Source: Saprospirales bacterium GYS_P2D (GTDB lineage: Bacteria; Bacteroidota; Bacteroidia; Chitinophagales; Saprospiraceae). From it: a stretch of DNA of 64,000 nt. The notes beneath the pieces were generated by a model. That model did no database searches. It saw nothing but the letters and a program-made list of their open reading frames with translations, and was not told the origin of the DNA. The translations under genes were made by a program, and so were the position numbers. Of this stretch, positions 29,093-37,538 are shown in pieces (the stretch's first letter is position 1; each line of letters opens with the position of its first letter). The stretch spans positions 211,369-275,368 of the forward strand of contig WUUP01000006.1 in NCBI GenBank assembly GCA_009833045.1, read 5' to 3'.

Positions 29093-30223
29093 TCACTTTA
29101 GTCCGAAGAATGGATGTAATAGCCTAATTCTCCGAATGAGGAATTCGTATATCAATGCTGTGATAATAAATGTTCCTGCGATAAGTAGTAGTGCCTCGAG
29201 TCCTAAATGCATATGATATGGTCGGAGATAATATATCAGGAGCATCATGACGGTCTGATGTAATATATAAAATGGATAAACCGCACGATTAGCATATGCG
29301 AGTGCTTTGCTTGGGCGATTTAGGTATTTACTTGCTAAGTGAAATAACAATAGTACCCATGACCACAGGTTAAAGACTTTAATAAATGCCTCTGTGAAAT
29401 GTATCACGGTACTATCCTCATACTGCCTGATCATATAGTATGCAGTAAAACTGGTGATAGCTATGTATGGCAAGTATCTACCAATTTGGTTTAATCCCAC
29501 CCAGAAGTCTGCTCTACGACTAATGAGTAGGTAGCCAGCGAAAAACATGATGCCATAATTAATAATAGTGAACCAGTCACCAATCAAAGCGTGAGTGACG
29601 GGAAAAAAGGGCTCTACTAAAGCTTCTGCAAAGTATAAAAGTGGTAAAAAGGAATACAAGCCCCAACCTGATCGAAATATTCGCCCCAGCGAAGTCATCC
29701 ACGGTGCATCACGATGTGCTCTAATATATCCCAATATAGGAGCGAACACTAATGAGAACATGAATAGATAAGGTAAAAACCAGAGATGGTGCCAGCTGAG
29801 ATTGCCCGCTGGATATGTCGGGCCAAAATAATGCTGTGTCCAGAATGTCCAATATGAGTAACTCTCTCCATCTACGGCTACACGCTCCACCCAGACCTGT
29901 GGAGGTACTATGACCGCCATACCAAATAAAAGCGGAATCAGTAATCTAATACTGCGCTCTCTCAAGAACTGGCCTACAGAGCGGTGTCCCAATGCAAATG
30001 CTGTGCCCATCCCTGAAATCACAAATAAGATGGGAAGTCTCCACTGATTGAGAAAGAGCATAGGCCATCTGAGCTCAGGGTAGGTAGGATCACTCTTGAT
30101 ATGAAATCCCCAAGGAACATAATACATGCCTACATGGTATAGTATTAATAGATAGAACACTATGACACGGAGCCAGTCAAGATCATATCTTCTTTCTTTA
30201 GTCTTTAGATCATCTGGGGCCAT
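29093..30223 (-). CDS. Membrane-bound acyltransferase, acyltransferase-3 family
   Basis: A 376-aa integral membrane protein with about ten hydrophobic helices. The N-terminal L-D-W-L-R-V-I-V-F-Y-L-L-I-L-Y-H carries the Arg and His conserved in the acyltransferase-3 (OafA/OpgC) family. Helices with P-I-L-F-V-I-S-G-M and R-L-L-I-P-L-L-F-G-M follow. Such enzymes move acyl groups (often acetyl or succinyl) to sugars or glucans at the membrane. The acceptor cannot be told from the neighbours. OpgC-like members of this size are common in Bacteroidota. Confidence 0.85.
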   Translation of the reverse strand: MAPDDLKTKERRYDLDWLRVIVFYLLILYHVGMYYVPWGFHIKSDPTYPELRWPMLFLNQWRLPILFVISGMGTAFALGHRSVGQFLRERSIRLLIPLLFGMAVIVPPQVWVERVAVDGESYSYWTFWTQHYFGPTYPAGNLSWHHLWFLPYLFMFSLVFAPILGYIRAHRDAPWMTSLGRIFRSGWGLYSFLPLLYFAEALVEPFFPVTHALIGDWFTIINYGIMFFAGYLLISRRADFWVGLNQIGRYLPYIAITSFTAYYMIRQYEDSTVIHFTEAFIKVFNLWSWVLLLFHLASKYLNRPSKALAYANRAVYPFYILHQTVMMLLIYYLRPYHMHLGLEALLLIAGTFIITALIYEFLIRRIRLLHPFFGLK

Positions 30224-30333
30224 AGCATTAGTCTTTCCGGTGATTCACAGAATAATAGACAAGATCGAAAGATAAGGGTTGCACAGGCAAATATGATAGA
30301 TGAGATGTAGAGTAGAAACGACTAAAATAGGGG

Positions 30334-30363
30334 GAAAGAAAAAGGCCACTTCTTCAAGTGGCC
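30334..30363 (-). terminator. Minus-strand rho-independent terminator
   Basis: A perfect 8-bp stem GGCCACTT / AAGTGGCC with a 4-base loop (30344-30363). On the minus strand it is followed by TTTTTCTTTC. It is about 370 bases beyond the rarA stop and most likely ends the candidate structured RNA. Confidence 0.75.
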
Positions 30364-30560
30364 CAAGTCGTATGAAAAACAAAACTATCTAACTCTAGTT
30401 TGAAGTTGTGAGAGCAATTTTGATCGCTCGATCACAATTATGATGTAAATATGACACTATACGAAGGTTATTTCCAAATGGCCATTTGGGATCTTTGTGA
30501 TGCCCAACAATTTTTTAGTACAGCCATGCTAAAAATAATATTTCGTATAGATCTTATATT
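30334..30560 (-). ncRNA. Candidate structured RNA downstream of rarA (6S-like location)
   Basis: The 507-base gap 30224-30730 has no ORF but is unusually rich in pairing. There is a perfect 9-bp inverted repeat CTATACGAA (30457-30465) / TTCGTATAG (30542-30550) that encloses a 16-bp palindrome (30474-30489) and the hairpin TTGGGATC-tttgt-GATGCCCAA. A further dyad is TGATCG-ct-CGATCA (30421-30434). On the minus strand the set ends in a strong terminator (30334-30363). CAAAA and ATCTA near the 5' end can pair with TAGAT and TTTTG before the terminator, closing a long rod. 6S RNA genes often lie near rarA in other bacteria, so 6S RNA is one possibility. The -7 element TATGTTTTG (30566-30574) is imperfect. 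Confidence 0.4.
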
Positions 30561-30730
30561 TTGATCAAAACATAGGTAATTGTTTTGAAATTGGCAGCTG
30601 TGCAGAATTTAATTACGTTTAACTCGTAGTTAAATTTTTTGTCTTTGTCGGATGAAGCGTGATATTCTGCGAAGTTCAAAGCATTAAAAAAATTATCATT
30701 TAACACTAATTAAACATTAGAAAGGTGGAA

Positions 30731-31969
30731 TTAACGCCGATTGAGCTTGTCTTCCTGCGGATTTGGTTTAGGATGATAAAATCTTTTTCCTTTTAACGAG
30801 GCAGGAAGATAGGTCGCCCCTGATGCATCTTGCTCATGTGGATAAAGGTAACCATCACCATATCCGAGTTCTTTCATGAGCTTCGTGGGAGCATTGCGTA
30901 GATGCATGGGTATAGGGAGAGATCCGGTTTGTCTTACAGTAGCTAATGCTTCGTTGATAGCCTTGTAGGCGCTATTGCTCTTAGGAGATAGAGCGAGATA
31001 GACGGTGCACTGTGCCATCGGAATACGACCTTCTGGGAGGCCAATCTTGTGTACGGCATCCATGCAGCTATTAGCCATGAGCATTGCATTGGGATTAGCA
31101 AGACCAATATCTTCAGTTGCTAATATGATCAACCTCCTACAGATGAACATCGGATCCTCTCCACCCTCAATCATGCGGGCCAGATAGTAGATGGCGGCAT
31201 CAGGATCACTACCTCTGACAGACTTGATGAATGCTGATATAGTGTCATAATGAGCCTCTCCAGATTTGTCATATTGGAGTATCTCACGCTGCAGCGTCCT
31301 CTCGACTAATTCATTATTGATCGTCACCGTAGCTGATGGATCAAATTGTGACAGTAAGATTTCGAGGACATTGAGCAGGCGGCGGGCATCACCTGACGAA
31401 TATTTGAGCATCGACTCATATTCTTCTATCTGGATAGTACGCTGGCGGAGCTCGACATCCAGAGAGATAGCTCTATCCACGATGGCCTGGAGTGCTGGTA
31501 CATCGAGAGCCTTGAGTACATACACCTGACAACGAGATAAGAGGGCAGAGATCACTTCGAATGAGGGATTCTCAGTTGTGGCGCCAATCAGTGTGATGAT
31601 ACCTTTCTCCACTGCTGCGAGTAGAGAGTCTTGCTGAGACTTCGAAAATCGATGTATTTCATCAATAAAAAGTATTGGGCTACCTTGATTAAAAAAGCCA
31701 CTATTTTCTGCTTTTTTGATGGTCTCACGGACATCTTTGACTCCACTATTGATAGCACTCAGGCTGAAGAATTTTCGATCCTGCTCATTAGCTAATAGAT
31801 TGGCCAGTGTAGTTTTGCCTACTCCTGGAGGGCCCCATAGTATCATGGATGGTATCCGTCCTAAGTCTATCGCTCTGCGTAGAGGAGCATCTGGACCTAC
31901 GAGATGAGATTGGCCGATATATTCATCCAGTGTTTTTGGCCGCATTCTTTCGGCGAGGGGAGCATTCAT
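30731..31969 (-). CDS. rarA: Replication-associated recombination protein A (RarA/MgsA)
   Basis: A cytoplasmic AAA+ ATPase acting at stalled replication forks, related to clamp loaders and RuvB. It starts M-N-A-P-L-A-E-R-M-R-P-K-T-L-D-E-Y-I-G-Q. Walker A is G-P-P-G-V-G-K-T (about 46-53), Walker B is L-F-I-D-E-I-H-R, and sensor 1 is G-A-T-T-E-N-P-S-F. The C-terminal region has the family's A-R-M-I-E-G-G-E-D-P and L-R-N-A-P-T-K segments, with the tetramerisation domain at the end. Its 412 aa are typical. It has no close upstream partner and is divergent from the ABC export operon at 32104. Confidence 0.96.
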   Translation of the reverse strand: MNAPLAERMRPKTLDEYIGQSHLVGPDAPLRRAIDLGRIPSMILWGPPGVGKTTLANLLANEQDRKFFSLSAINSGVKDVRETIKKAENSGFFNQGSPILFIDEIHRFSKSQQDSLLAAVEKGIITLIGATTENPSFEVISALLSRCQVYVLKALDVPALQAIVDRAISLDVELRQRTIQIEEYESMLKYSSGDARRLLNVLEILLSQFDPSATVTINNELVERTLQREILQYDKSGEAHYDTISAFIKSVRGSDPDAAIYYLARMIEGGEDPMFICRRLIILATEDIGLANPNAMLMANSCMDAVHKIGLPEGRIPMAQCTVYLALSPKSNSAYKAINEALATVRQTGSLPIPMHLRNAPTKLMKELGYGDGYLYPHEQDASGATYLPASLKGKRFYHPKPNPQEDKLNRR

Positions 31970-32103
31970 GAGGCGAAAATATGAACTTATTAGCTCACAA
32001 TATTGTCTGGAAGGAGTGACTGATTAATACACTTCACATTTTGCTCCGCTGTAGCTAAACCATCACTAACTTACACGTATTAATAAGGTATTAAACCAGA
32101 TAC

Positions 32104-33738
32104 ATGACTTGGACGCCGTTACGACGTTTTTGGAGCTTACTCAGCCAGTATAAACCTGAGCTACGACAGATATATGCATATGCGATCATTATTGGAGTGG
32201 TCAATTTGACCTTACCTTTAGGTATACAGGCTATTATTAACTATCTGCAAACTGGGGCGATGAGCTCTGCTTGGATGGTATTGGTCTGTTTTGTTTTGAT
32301 AGGTATAGCCATTACTGGATTTTTACAAGTCTTGCAGCTACGGGTGGTGGAGAATATTCAGCAGGATCTATTCACTCGATCAGGATTTGAGTTCTCGTAT
32401 AGATTGCCCAAGATCAAATTTTCGGAGCTGGATAGGATTCACACACCTGAATTGGTCAATCGATTTTTTGATACTCTCACTATACAAAAAGGGCTGCCCA
32501 AGGTTTTGATTGACTTTTCTTTAGCGGCATTTCAGATCACTTTTGGCTTGGTACTTTTGGCGATATATAGTCCGTATTTTATCATATTGGGATTTGCATT
32601 GGTCGTGATACTATATCTTATTATGCGGATCACAGGGCCACAAGGACTATCGACGAGTCTGAAAGAGAGTAAGTATAAATACAAATTAGTCCATTGGCTG
32701 GAGGAAGTAGCGAGGGTCAATCGCAGTCTGAAGATCAATCCGGCTGAAGACTTTCATATGAATAGGACGGATAGTATCGTCACTGGATACTTGGCTCATC
32801 GAGAGAAGCATTTCCAAGTATTGCTTTATCAGTTTCAGCTATTTATCGGGTTTAAGGTGATCGTAGCAGCGGGACTACTATTGCTCGGAGGATTCTTGGT
32901 ATTCCAAGAGCAGATGAATATTGGTCAATTCGTAGCTGCAGAGATAGTCATTATCTTAATCATTAACTCTGTCGAGAAAATACTGCGCACTATTGAGACT
33001 ATATATGATGTCCTCACTGCTTTGGAGAAAATCGGCTATGTCACAGATCTTGGTCTGGATGATAATACGGGTCGTGTGATGATCGATACACAGGGACCGC
33101 TCTCAGTGAGAGCTGATGAGATTGAATTTAGTTTTCCCGGTGAGCGTAGACCCGTGATCAGTGATCTGAGCTTCAGCATAGAGGCTGGGCAAAAAGTCCT
33201 ACTCAAAGGCGTACAGGGAGCAGGTAAAACAATACTCCTTCAGCTCATCAGTAATATTCATCAATATCAGCATGGAGAGATATATGTCAATGACGTCCCT
33301 ATTCGAAACTACAATAACAACTATTTCAACAATAGAATTGGTGTAGTCTTACCTGTCAATCAGCTATTTGATGGTACTATTTTAGAAAACATAGTACTGG
33401 GTAGAGCTATCTCAGATCGTCGAGTGAACGAACTACTGGAGATCCTCGGCCTACGTAAATATCTGGGTAACTTGTCTGATGGTATTCACACAGTATTGGA
33501 CAGTGGTGGTCGTCGACAGCCAAGGTCCATTATACAAAAAATCACACTTGCTCGTACTCTGATAGGCAATCCAGGCTTACTATTAATGGAAGAACCTCTT
33601 CAATTCATCGATGCGGAAGAAAAAAAGCGAATAATCGATTATATAATGTCACCGGAGCGCTCCTGGACAGTGATAGTAGTATCAGATTTCTACTATTGGA
33701 ATGAGAAATGTGATCAGATTCTTGAATTGAAAAAATAA
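32104..33738 (+). CDS. ABC transporter, fused membrane and ATP-binding domains, with degenerate ATPase motifs
   Basis: The first gene of an export operon. The N-terminal half (about 1-310) is a six-helix ABC exporter domain; the C-terminal part (about 325-544) is the nucleotide-binding domain. Walker A is intact (G-V-Q-G-A-G-K-T, 369-376). The LSGGQ signature is replaced by Q-P-R-S-I (472-476), although the following I-T-L-A-R is kept. Walker B reads L-L-L-M-E-E-P, so its Asp is Glu496 while the catalytic Glu497 remains. The H-loop His is Asp528 (V-V-S-D). No N-terminal C39 peptidase domain is present. It resembles type I secretion exporters and is followed by HlyD and TolC partners 5 bases away, but its ATP hydrolysis must be unusual or weak. 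Confidence 0.87.
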   Translation: MTWTPLRRFWSLLSQYKPELRQIYAYAIIIGVVNLTLPLGIQAIINYLQTGAMSSAWMVLVCFVLIGIAITGFLQVLQLRVVENIQQDLFTRSGFEFSYRLPKIKFSELDRIHTPELVNRFFDTLTIQKGLPKVLIDFSLAAFQITFGLVLLAIYSPYFIILGFALVVILYLIMRITGPQGLSTSLKESKYKYKLVHWLEEVARVNRSLKINPAEDFHMNRTDSIVTGYLAHREKHFQVLLYQFQLFIGFKVIVAAGLLLLGGFLVFQEQMNIGQFVAAEIVIILIINSVEKILRTIETIYDVLTALEKIGYVTDLGLDDNTGRVMIDTQGPLSVRADEIEFSFPGERRPVISDLSFSIEAGQKVLLKGVQGAGKTILLQLISNIHQYQHGEIYVNDVPIRNYNNNYFNNRIGVVLPVNQLFDGTILENIVLGRAISDRRVNELLEILGLRKYLGNLSDGIHTVLDSGGRRQPRSIIQKITLARTLIGNPGLLLMEEPLQFIDAEEKKRIIDYIMSPERSWTVIVVSDFYYWNEKCDQILELKK

Positions 33739-33743
33739 AGTCG

Positions 33744-35120
33744 ATGCTAAATATATCTCCAAACGGAATCTCAGAGTATGTCAATTCGTCGGCTTTTAAA
33801 TCCTTTGGATTACTAAGAAAAAGTCGAGTCAAACGAATGCCAGTTTTTGTGGCTTTTGGTATTACCTTGATAGCTATACTCTGCCTCTTTTTGCCGTGGA
33901 CACAAAATGTCAGAGCAAAAGGTTATGTCACTACCTTTTTGCCAAATCAACGTCCTCAGTCTATACCCAGTATCATAGCTGGACGAGTAGACAAATGGTA
34001 TGTGATGGAAGGTGACTATGTACAAAAGGGTGATACTATAGTGGCACTATCAGAAGTCAAAAGTGAATATATGGACCCTAATCTGATAGATCGTACAGCT
34101 GAGCAGTTGACCGCTAAATCAGAAGGAGTGGCCACCTACCAAGCCAAGGTGAACGCACTAAAGAGTCAATATCGAGCACTCCAAAATAATATGGACCTTA
34201 AAATAGCTCAGACTGAGAATAAAATAGAGCAGGCCAGAAATAAGATACAAATTGACAGTATCGATTTAGATGCATTCAAGGCGAATGAGCAAATCGCTCT
34301 CAATCAATTAGAACGAGTACGAGAGCTACATGAGAAAGGGCTGAAGTCTCTCAGTGAGCTGCAAGAAAAAGAGCTAAAGGTACAGCAGCTCAACGCTAAA
34401 GTGAATAGCCAAAGGAATAAGCTCATCAACCAGCGTAATGAACTGCTCAATCTAAAAATGCAACTCGCATCAGTGGAGGCAGAGTACCAAGATAAGATGG
34501 CTAAATCTCTATCGGAGCAACAGTCAGCAATAGCGGCACGCTATGAGGGTGTATCGTCTGCCGCAAAACTTCAAAATCAGCTCAATACCTACACAGTGCG
34601 ACAGCAGTACTATACCATCTTAGCCCCTCAAGATGGCTATGTCACTAAAGTGATGAAAAAAGGTATCGGAGAAATCATCAAAGAAGGTGCAGATATAGTC
34701 ACCATCGTACCCGATATAGATGATCTGGCTGTAGAGGTATACGTCAAGCCTATGGATCTCCCATTGATCGATATAGGGGAGAGTGTACAGTTGAGATTTG
34801 ATGGATGGCCGGCTATAGTGATCAGTGGATGGCCAGAAGGCTCCACAGGGGTATTCTCAGGAAAAGTATACGCTGTAGATAGGTACAATAGTGAAAATGG
34901 ACTCTACCGAATCATGGTGAGAATGGGCGATACTGAGAAAAAATGGCCGGATATGCTCAGAGTAGGGACCGGAGTCAATGCATTTATACTACTACAGGAT
35001 GTGCCTATCTGGTACGAGCTATGGCGAAATCTCAATGGATTTCCTCCAGATTACTATCAGGAGAATCTATCGCCACAGGACGAATTAAAACTCAAAGCAC
35101 CACTAAAATCGGTCAAATAG
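33744..35120 (+). CDS. HlyD-family periplasmic adaptor (membrane fusion protein)
   Basis: The second gene of the export operon, 458 aa. A cytoplasmic tail is followed by one membrane helix (about 32-50, F-V-A-F-G-I-T-L-I-A-I-L). Then come a biotinyl-lipoyl-like half motif (G-R-V-D-K-W-Y-V-M-E-G-D-Y-V-Q-K-G-D), a long coiled-coil hairpin (about 125-270, rich in Gln, Leu, Lys and Glu), the second lipoyl half (A-P-Q-D-G-Y-V-T-K-V), and beta-barrel domains. It should link the ABC exporter to the outer-membrane channel. The stop codon overlaps the GTG start of the TolC-like gene by one base (TAGTG). Confidence 0.92.
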   Translation: MLNISPNGISEYVNSSAFKSFGLLRKSRVKRMPVFVAFGITLIAILCLFLPWTQNVRAKGYVTTFLPNQRPQSIPSIIAGRVDKWYVMEGDYVQKGDTIVALSEVKSEYMDPNLIDRTAEQLTAKSEGVATYQAKVNALKSQYRALQNNMDLKIAQTENKIEQARNKIQIDSIDLDAFKANEQIALNQLERVRELHEKGLKSLSELQEKELKVQQLNAKVNSQRNKLINQRNELLNLKMQLASVEAEYQDKMAKSLSEQQSAIAARYEGVSSAAKLQNQLNTYTVRQQYYTILAPQDGYVTKVMKKGIGEIIKEGADIVTIVPDIDDLAVEVYVKPMDLPLIDIGESVQLRFDGWPAIVISGWPEGSTGVFSGKVYAVDRYNSENGLYRIMVRMGDTEKKWPDMLRVGTGVNAFILLQDVPIWYELWRNLNGFPPDYYQENLSPQDELKLKAPLKSVK

Positions 35121-36517
35121 TGAAGCAACTCATTTTTATCATTTTGATCACTACGCAGATCTGCAGGGTGCTATGTGCACAGACTCCTGTAGATACAGTA
35201 GAGATACTTTCTCTTGATGAGTTCGTACAGCTGATCCAAGAAAATCATCCTGCATCGAAGCGATCTGCTCTGCTCGTAGATGATGCTGATGCTCAGAGGC
35301 TTAGGGCTCGTGGGCTGATAGATCCTAAGTTTACCGCAGGACTTGATCAAAAATCATATAGTGACAAGCTATATTATCAGGATATCGGAGCAATGGTGAG
35401 AGTACCGACGATACTTGGGATTGATGTTGTCGGCGGCTATGAGTTCTCTCGAGGAGAATTTGTTAATCCTGAAGACGTGACAGGTCAATATGGACTATGG
35501 AACTTGGGTGCAGAGATCAATCTGCTCCAGGGCTTGCTCATCAACGAAAGAAGGATCGAAAGGGATAAGGCTGATGTGCAGCAAGATATAGCGCTTAGCC
35601 AGCAGTCGATATTGATGAATGATATACTCATGGAGTCCTCCACCTACTATTTGCTCTGGTGGAAGTATCATCAGATAATAGGTATATATCGAGAGGCGCT
35701 GGCTCTGTCTGAGGCCTATAGTGAGTTCACTCGTGAGACTTTTGCTCTTGGTGAAAAAACAGCTATGGACACACTCGAGGCAAGCGTAGCCGTGCAGGAT
35801 GCTCAAAACAAGGTCATCAGCGCAGAAGGGTATCTTATCAAGTACAATGAGCTGTTAGAAAATTACTTATTCTCTGATAGGTGGATAGAGCTCAACGGTC
35901 GAGTCCCTCAGTCAGATCTATCGCTCAGCGACGATATGAATGCTATAGTCAACATAGAGCAAGTACTCGCAGATCATCCCATATTAGTAGAGAAAAGAAA
36001 TCAAATCAATCAGTATGAACTGGATCAGCGATGGAAGCGTGAAAAGCTCAAGCCAAAGCTCAAGCTGAAATATAATCCGCTCTTAGCTCGAAATCAGAAT
36101 AATGCTATCCCTCAATATGACATAGATGACTTTAAATGGGGCGTAGATTTTCAACTGCCAATAAGGAATAGATACCAGCGTGGAGAGGTAGAAATAGGAG
36201 AGATAAAAATAGATAATGCCGAGCTCGAACTACTCGAGAAAGAGAGAGCGATAGAAAATAAGATTCAAAATGCACTACAGCAAATAGAAGTCTTAGATGA
36301 ACAAATAGCTGTCCAAGAAGTCAATAATGAGTCCTATCGACGACTGATGGAAGGAGAGATGGAAAAATTTAGATACGGAGAGAGCTCAGTTTTCTTGATC
36401 AATAAACGTCAGGAAAAGTATATCGATGGCCGTATCAAGTTGATAGAGCTCAAGGCTAAGCGAAATCAAGCTGTCATCGAAGCTCGATACTGGACAAATA
36501 CCATGATCGAACAGTAG
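35120..36517 (+). CDS. TolC-like outer membrane efflux channel
   Basis: The third gene of the export operon. The frame is open further upstream, but the GTG at 35120 is chosen because it overlaps the HlyD stop (TAGTG) and opens a normal signal peptide (V-K-Q-L-I-F-I-I-L-I-T-T-Q-I-C-R-V-L-C-A-Q). The mature protein (about 440 aa) is mostly alpha-helical with heptad patterns. It has the outer membrane efflux protein layout of two repeats: N-H-P-A-S-K-R near the start and D-H-P-I-L-V-E-K-R-N-Q-I in the second half. With the ABC and HlyD genes it forms a complete three-part exporter across both membranes. The cargo is not encoded next to it. Confidence 0.88.
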   Translation: MKQLIFIILITTQICRVLCAQTPVDTVEILSLDEFVQLIQENHPASKRSALLVDDADAQRLRARGLIDPKFTAGLDQKSYSDKLYYQDIGAMVRVPTILGIDVVGGYEFSRGEFVNPEDVTGQYGLWNLGAEINLLQGLLINERRIERDKADVQQDIALSQQSILMNDILMESSTYYLLWWKYHQIIGIYREALALSEAYSEFTRETFALGEKTAMDTLEASVAVQDAQNKVISAEGYLIKYNELLENYLFSDRWIELNGRVPQSDLSLSDDMNAIVNIEQVLADHPILVEKRNQINQYELDQRWKREKLKPKLKLKYNPLLARNQNNAIPQYDIDDFKWGVDFQLPIRNRYQRGEVEIGEIKIDNAELELLEKERAIENKIQNALQQIEVLDEQIAVQEVNNESYRRLMEGEMEKFRYGESSVFLINKRQEKYIDGRIKLIELKAKRNQAVIEARYWTNTMIEQ

Positions 36518-36535
36518 GAGAAGTAATAATAAGGC

Positions 36536-37210
36536 TTAAGGAGCTCGCATATATCTCGACTCAAAGATCAAGGTATAGTCAGATTTTGGACCTCTATAGA
36601 TGAATTCTACATCGTCTTTAGTCCTCTTAGGGATGATAGGGAATAGGACATCCTGCACTGCGGACTGACCTGGTGGTATGGTGACTGTTTTCAGATTTTG
36701 CTCTTTTATGTATAATTTTTCGTCGTCTATACTGTTAATAGCTCTTTTCATGAATCGTTGTTCGTCGACGATGTAGGCGGTCGACTCAGCGCCATAGTAG
36801 ATGACTTCAGCAGCAGCACCGCCTCCAGTAGACACGGCGAGGACATCTACTGCTACTGATAATGCCCCAAGAATTGCCAAGGTCTTTTTCTTTTTCTTTA
36901 GTTTCTTTTGCTCCTCCTCGAGTGTGTATATGAGCTCCTCATCAGTCCATGGGGAGATTAGTTTGTCTTTAGAGGGGATCAGGAGTTGGATATCTTCTCG
37001 CTCTATCGTTAGAGACTTGTCGGTATGATTTTCCACATATAGTTCAAAGATGTGATACTCAGGTACTGCACCTATATAAGTCACATCGATCGTGAGATCG
37101 TCGTCGGTGATAGCAGCATATATCTGCTCGTCAGTATCAGGATAGTAGCCTTTGGAGCAGCTCATGATACTGATCACGAGTAATAGGTAGATGGGTAGAT
37201 GTCTGTTCAT
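36536..37210 (-). CDS. Hypothetical lipoprotein with internal hydrophobic segment
   Basis: A 224-aa protein with a lipoprotein signal (M-N-R-H-L-P-I-Y-L-L-L-V-I-S-I-M-S-C, Cys18). The first half is a small beta domain (F-E-L-Y-V-E-N-H-T-D-K-S-L-T-I). Next come a run of six lysines broken by one Leu (about 103-109) and a hydrophobic Ala/Gly-rich stretch (about 111-135) that could insert in a membrane. The end is another beta segment. I do not recognise the family. It converges on the tolC-like gene, 18 bases away, and is probably not part of that operon. Confidence 0.6.
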   Translation of the reverse strand: MNRHLPIYLLLVISIMSCSKGYYPDTDEQIYAAITDDDLTIDVTYIGAVPEYHIFELYVENHTDKSLTIEREDIQLLIPSKDKLISPWTDEELIYTLEEEQKKLKKKKKTLAILGALSVAVDVLAVSTGGGAAAEVIYYGAESTAYIVDEQRFMKRAINSIDDEKLYIKEQNLKTVTIPPGQSAVQDVLFPIIPKRTKDDVEFIYRGPKSDYTLIFESRYMRAP

Positions 37211-37475
37211 ATTCTATATCAAAATATACGATCATAGCCCTGATTTTGTAACTCCCTTTCTTGGTTTTAACCAATGTCTAACAAAAGTTAATTGGATTTA
37301 ATTTTATGCGTGCAAATATATTGCACGGTGCAACTCATATTTGTATCAGAGAATGACCAATACAACTTGATGAAGAGATAATAGAACCTAAATCTGAATC
37401 CATCATCAAAGTTTTAGATTTCTTACCTGGAGGATGCCGAGTGTATCCTCCTTATTTTGGAGTAGAACCTAAAAA
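37211..37475. other. Gene-free gap with dyads and a short direct repeat
   Basis: Seen here: TTGGTT-tt-AACCAA (37261-37274); TTGCAC-g-GTGCAA (37321-37333) flanked by CAAATA and TATTTG; the hairpin GGAGGAT / ATCCTCC (about 37427-37449) followed by TTATTTT; and an 11-bp direct repeat TAGAACCTAAA (37382-37392 and 37463-37473). A plus-strand frame is open for about 50 codons from near 37360 to 37515 but lacks a start codon. It may be a gene remnant or a small RNA region. Confidence 0.3.
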
Positions 37476-37505
37476 AGCCCCAGACACATCATGTCTGGGG
37501 CTTTT
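37476..37505 (-). terminator. Strong bidirectional terminator
   Basis: A perfect 11-bp stem AGCCCCAGACA / TGTCTGGGGCT with a 5-base loop, flanked by A6 on the left and T5 on the right, so it works on both strands. On the minus strand it lies 34 bases after the DUF2911 gene stop. Confidence 0.88.
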
Positions 37506-37538
37506 TGTGTTTTAGTTGGCTATAGCCAATTTATAATA

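Noticed and set aside
34943-35119. N-terminal extension of the TolC-like ORF overlapping the HlyD gene
   Set aside because: The extension lies in another frame of hlyD coding sequence and places the signal peptide inside the protein. The GTG at 35120 gives a normal signal peptide and a one-base overlap.
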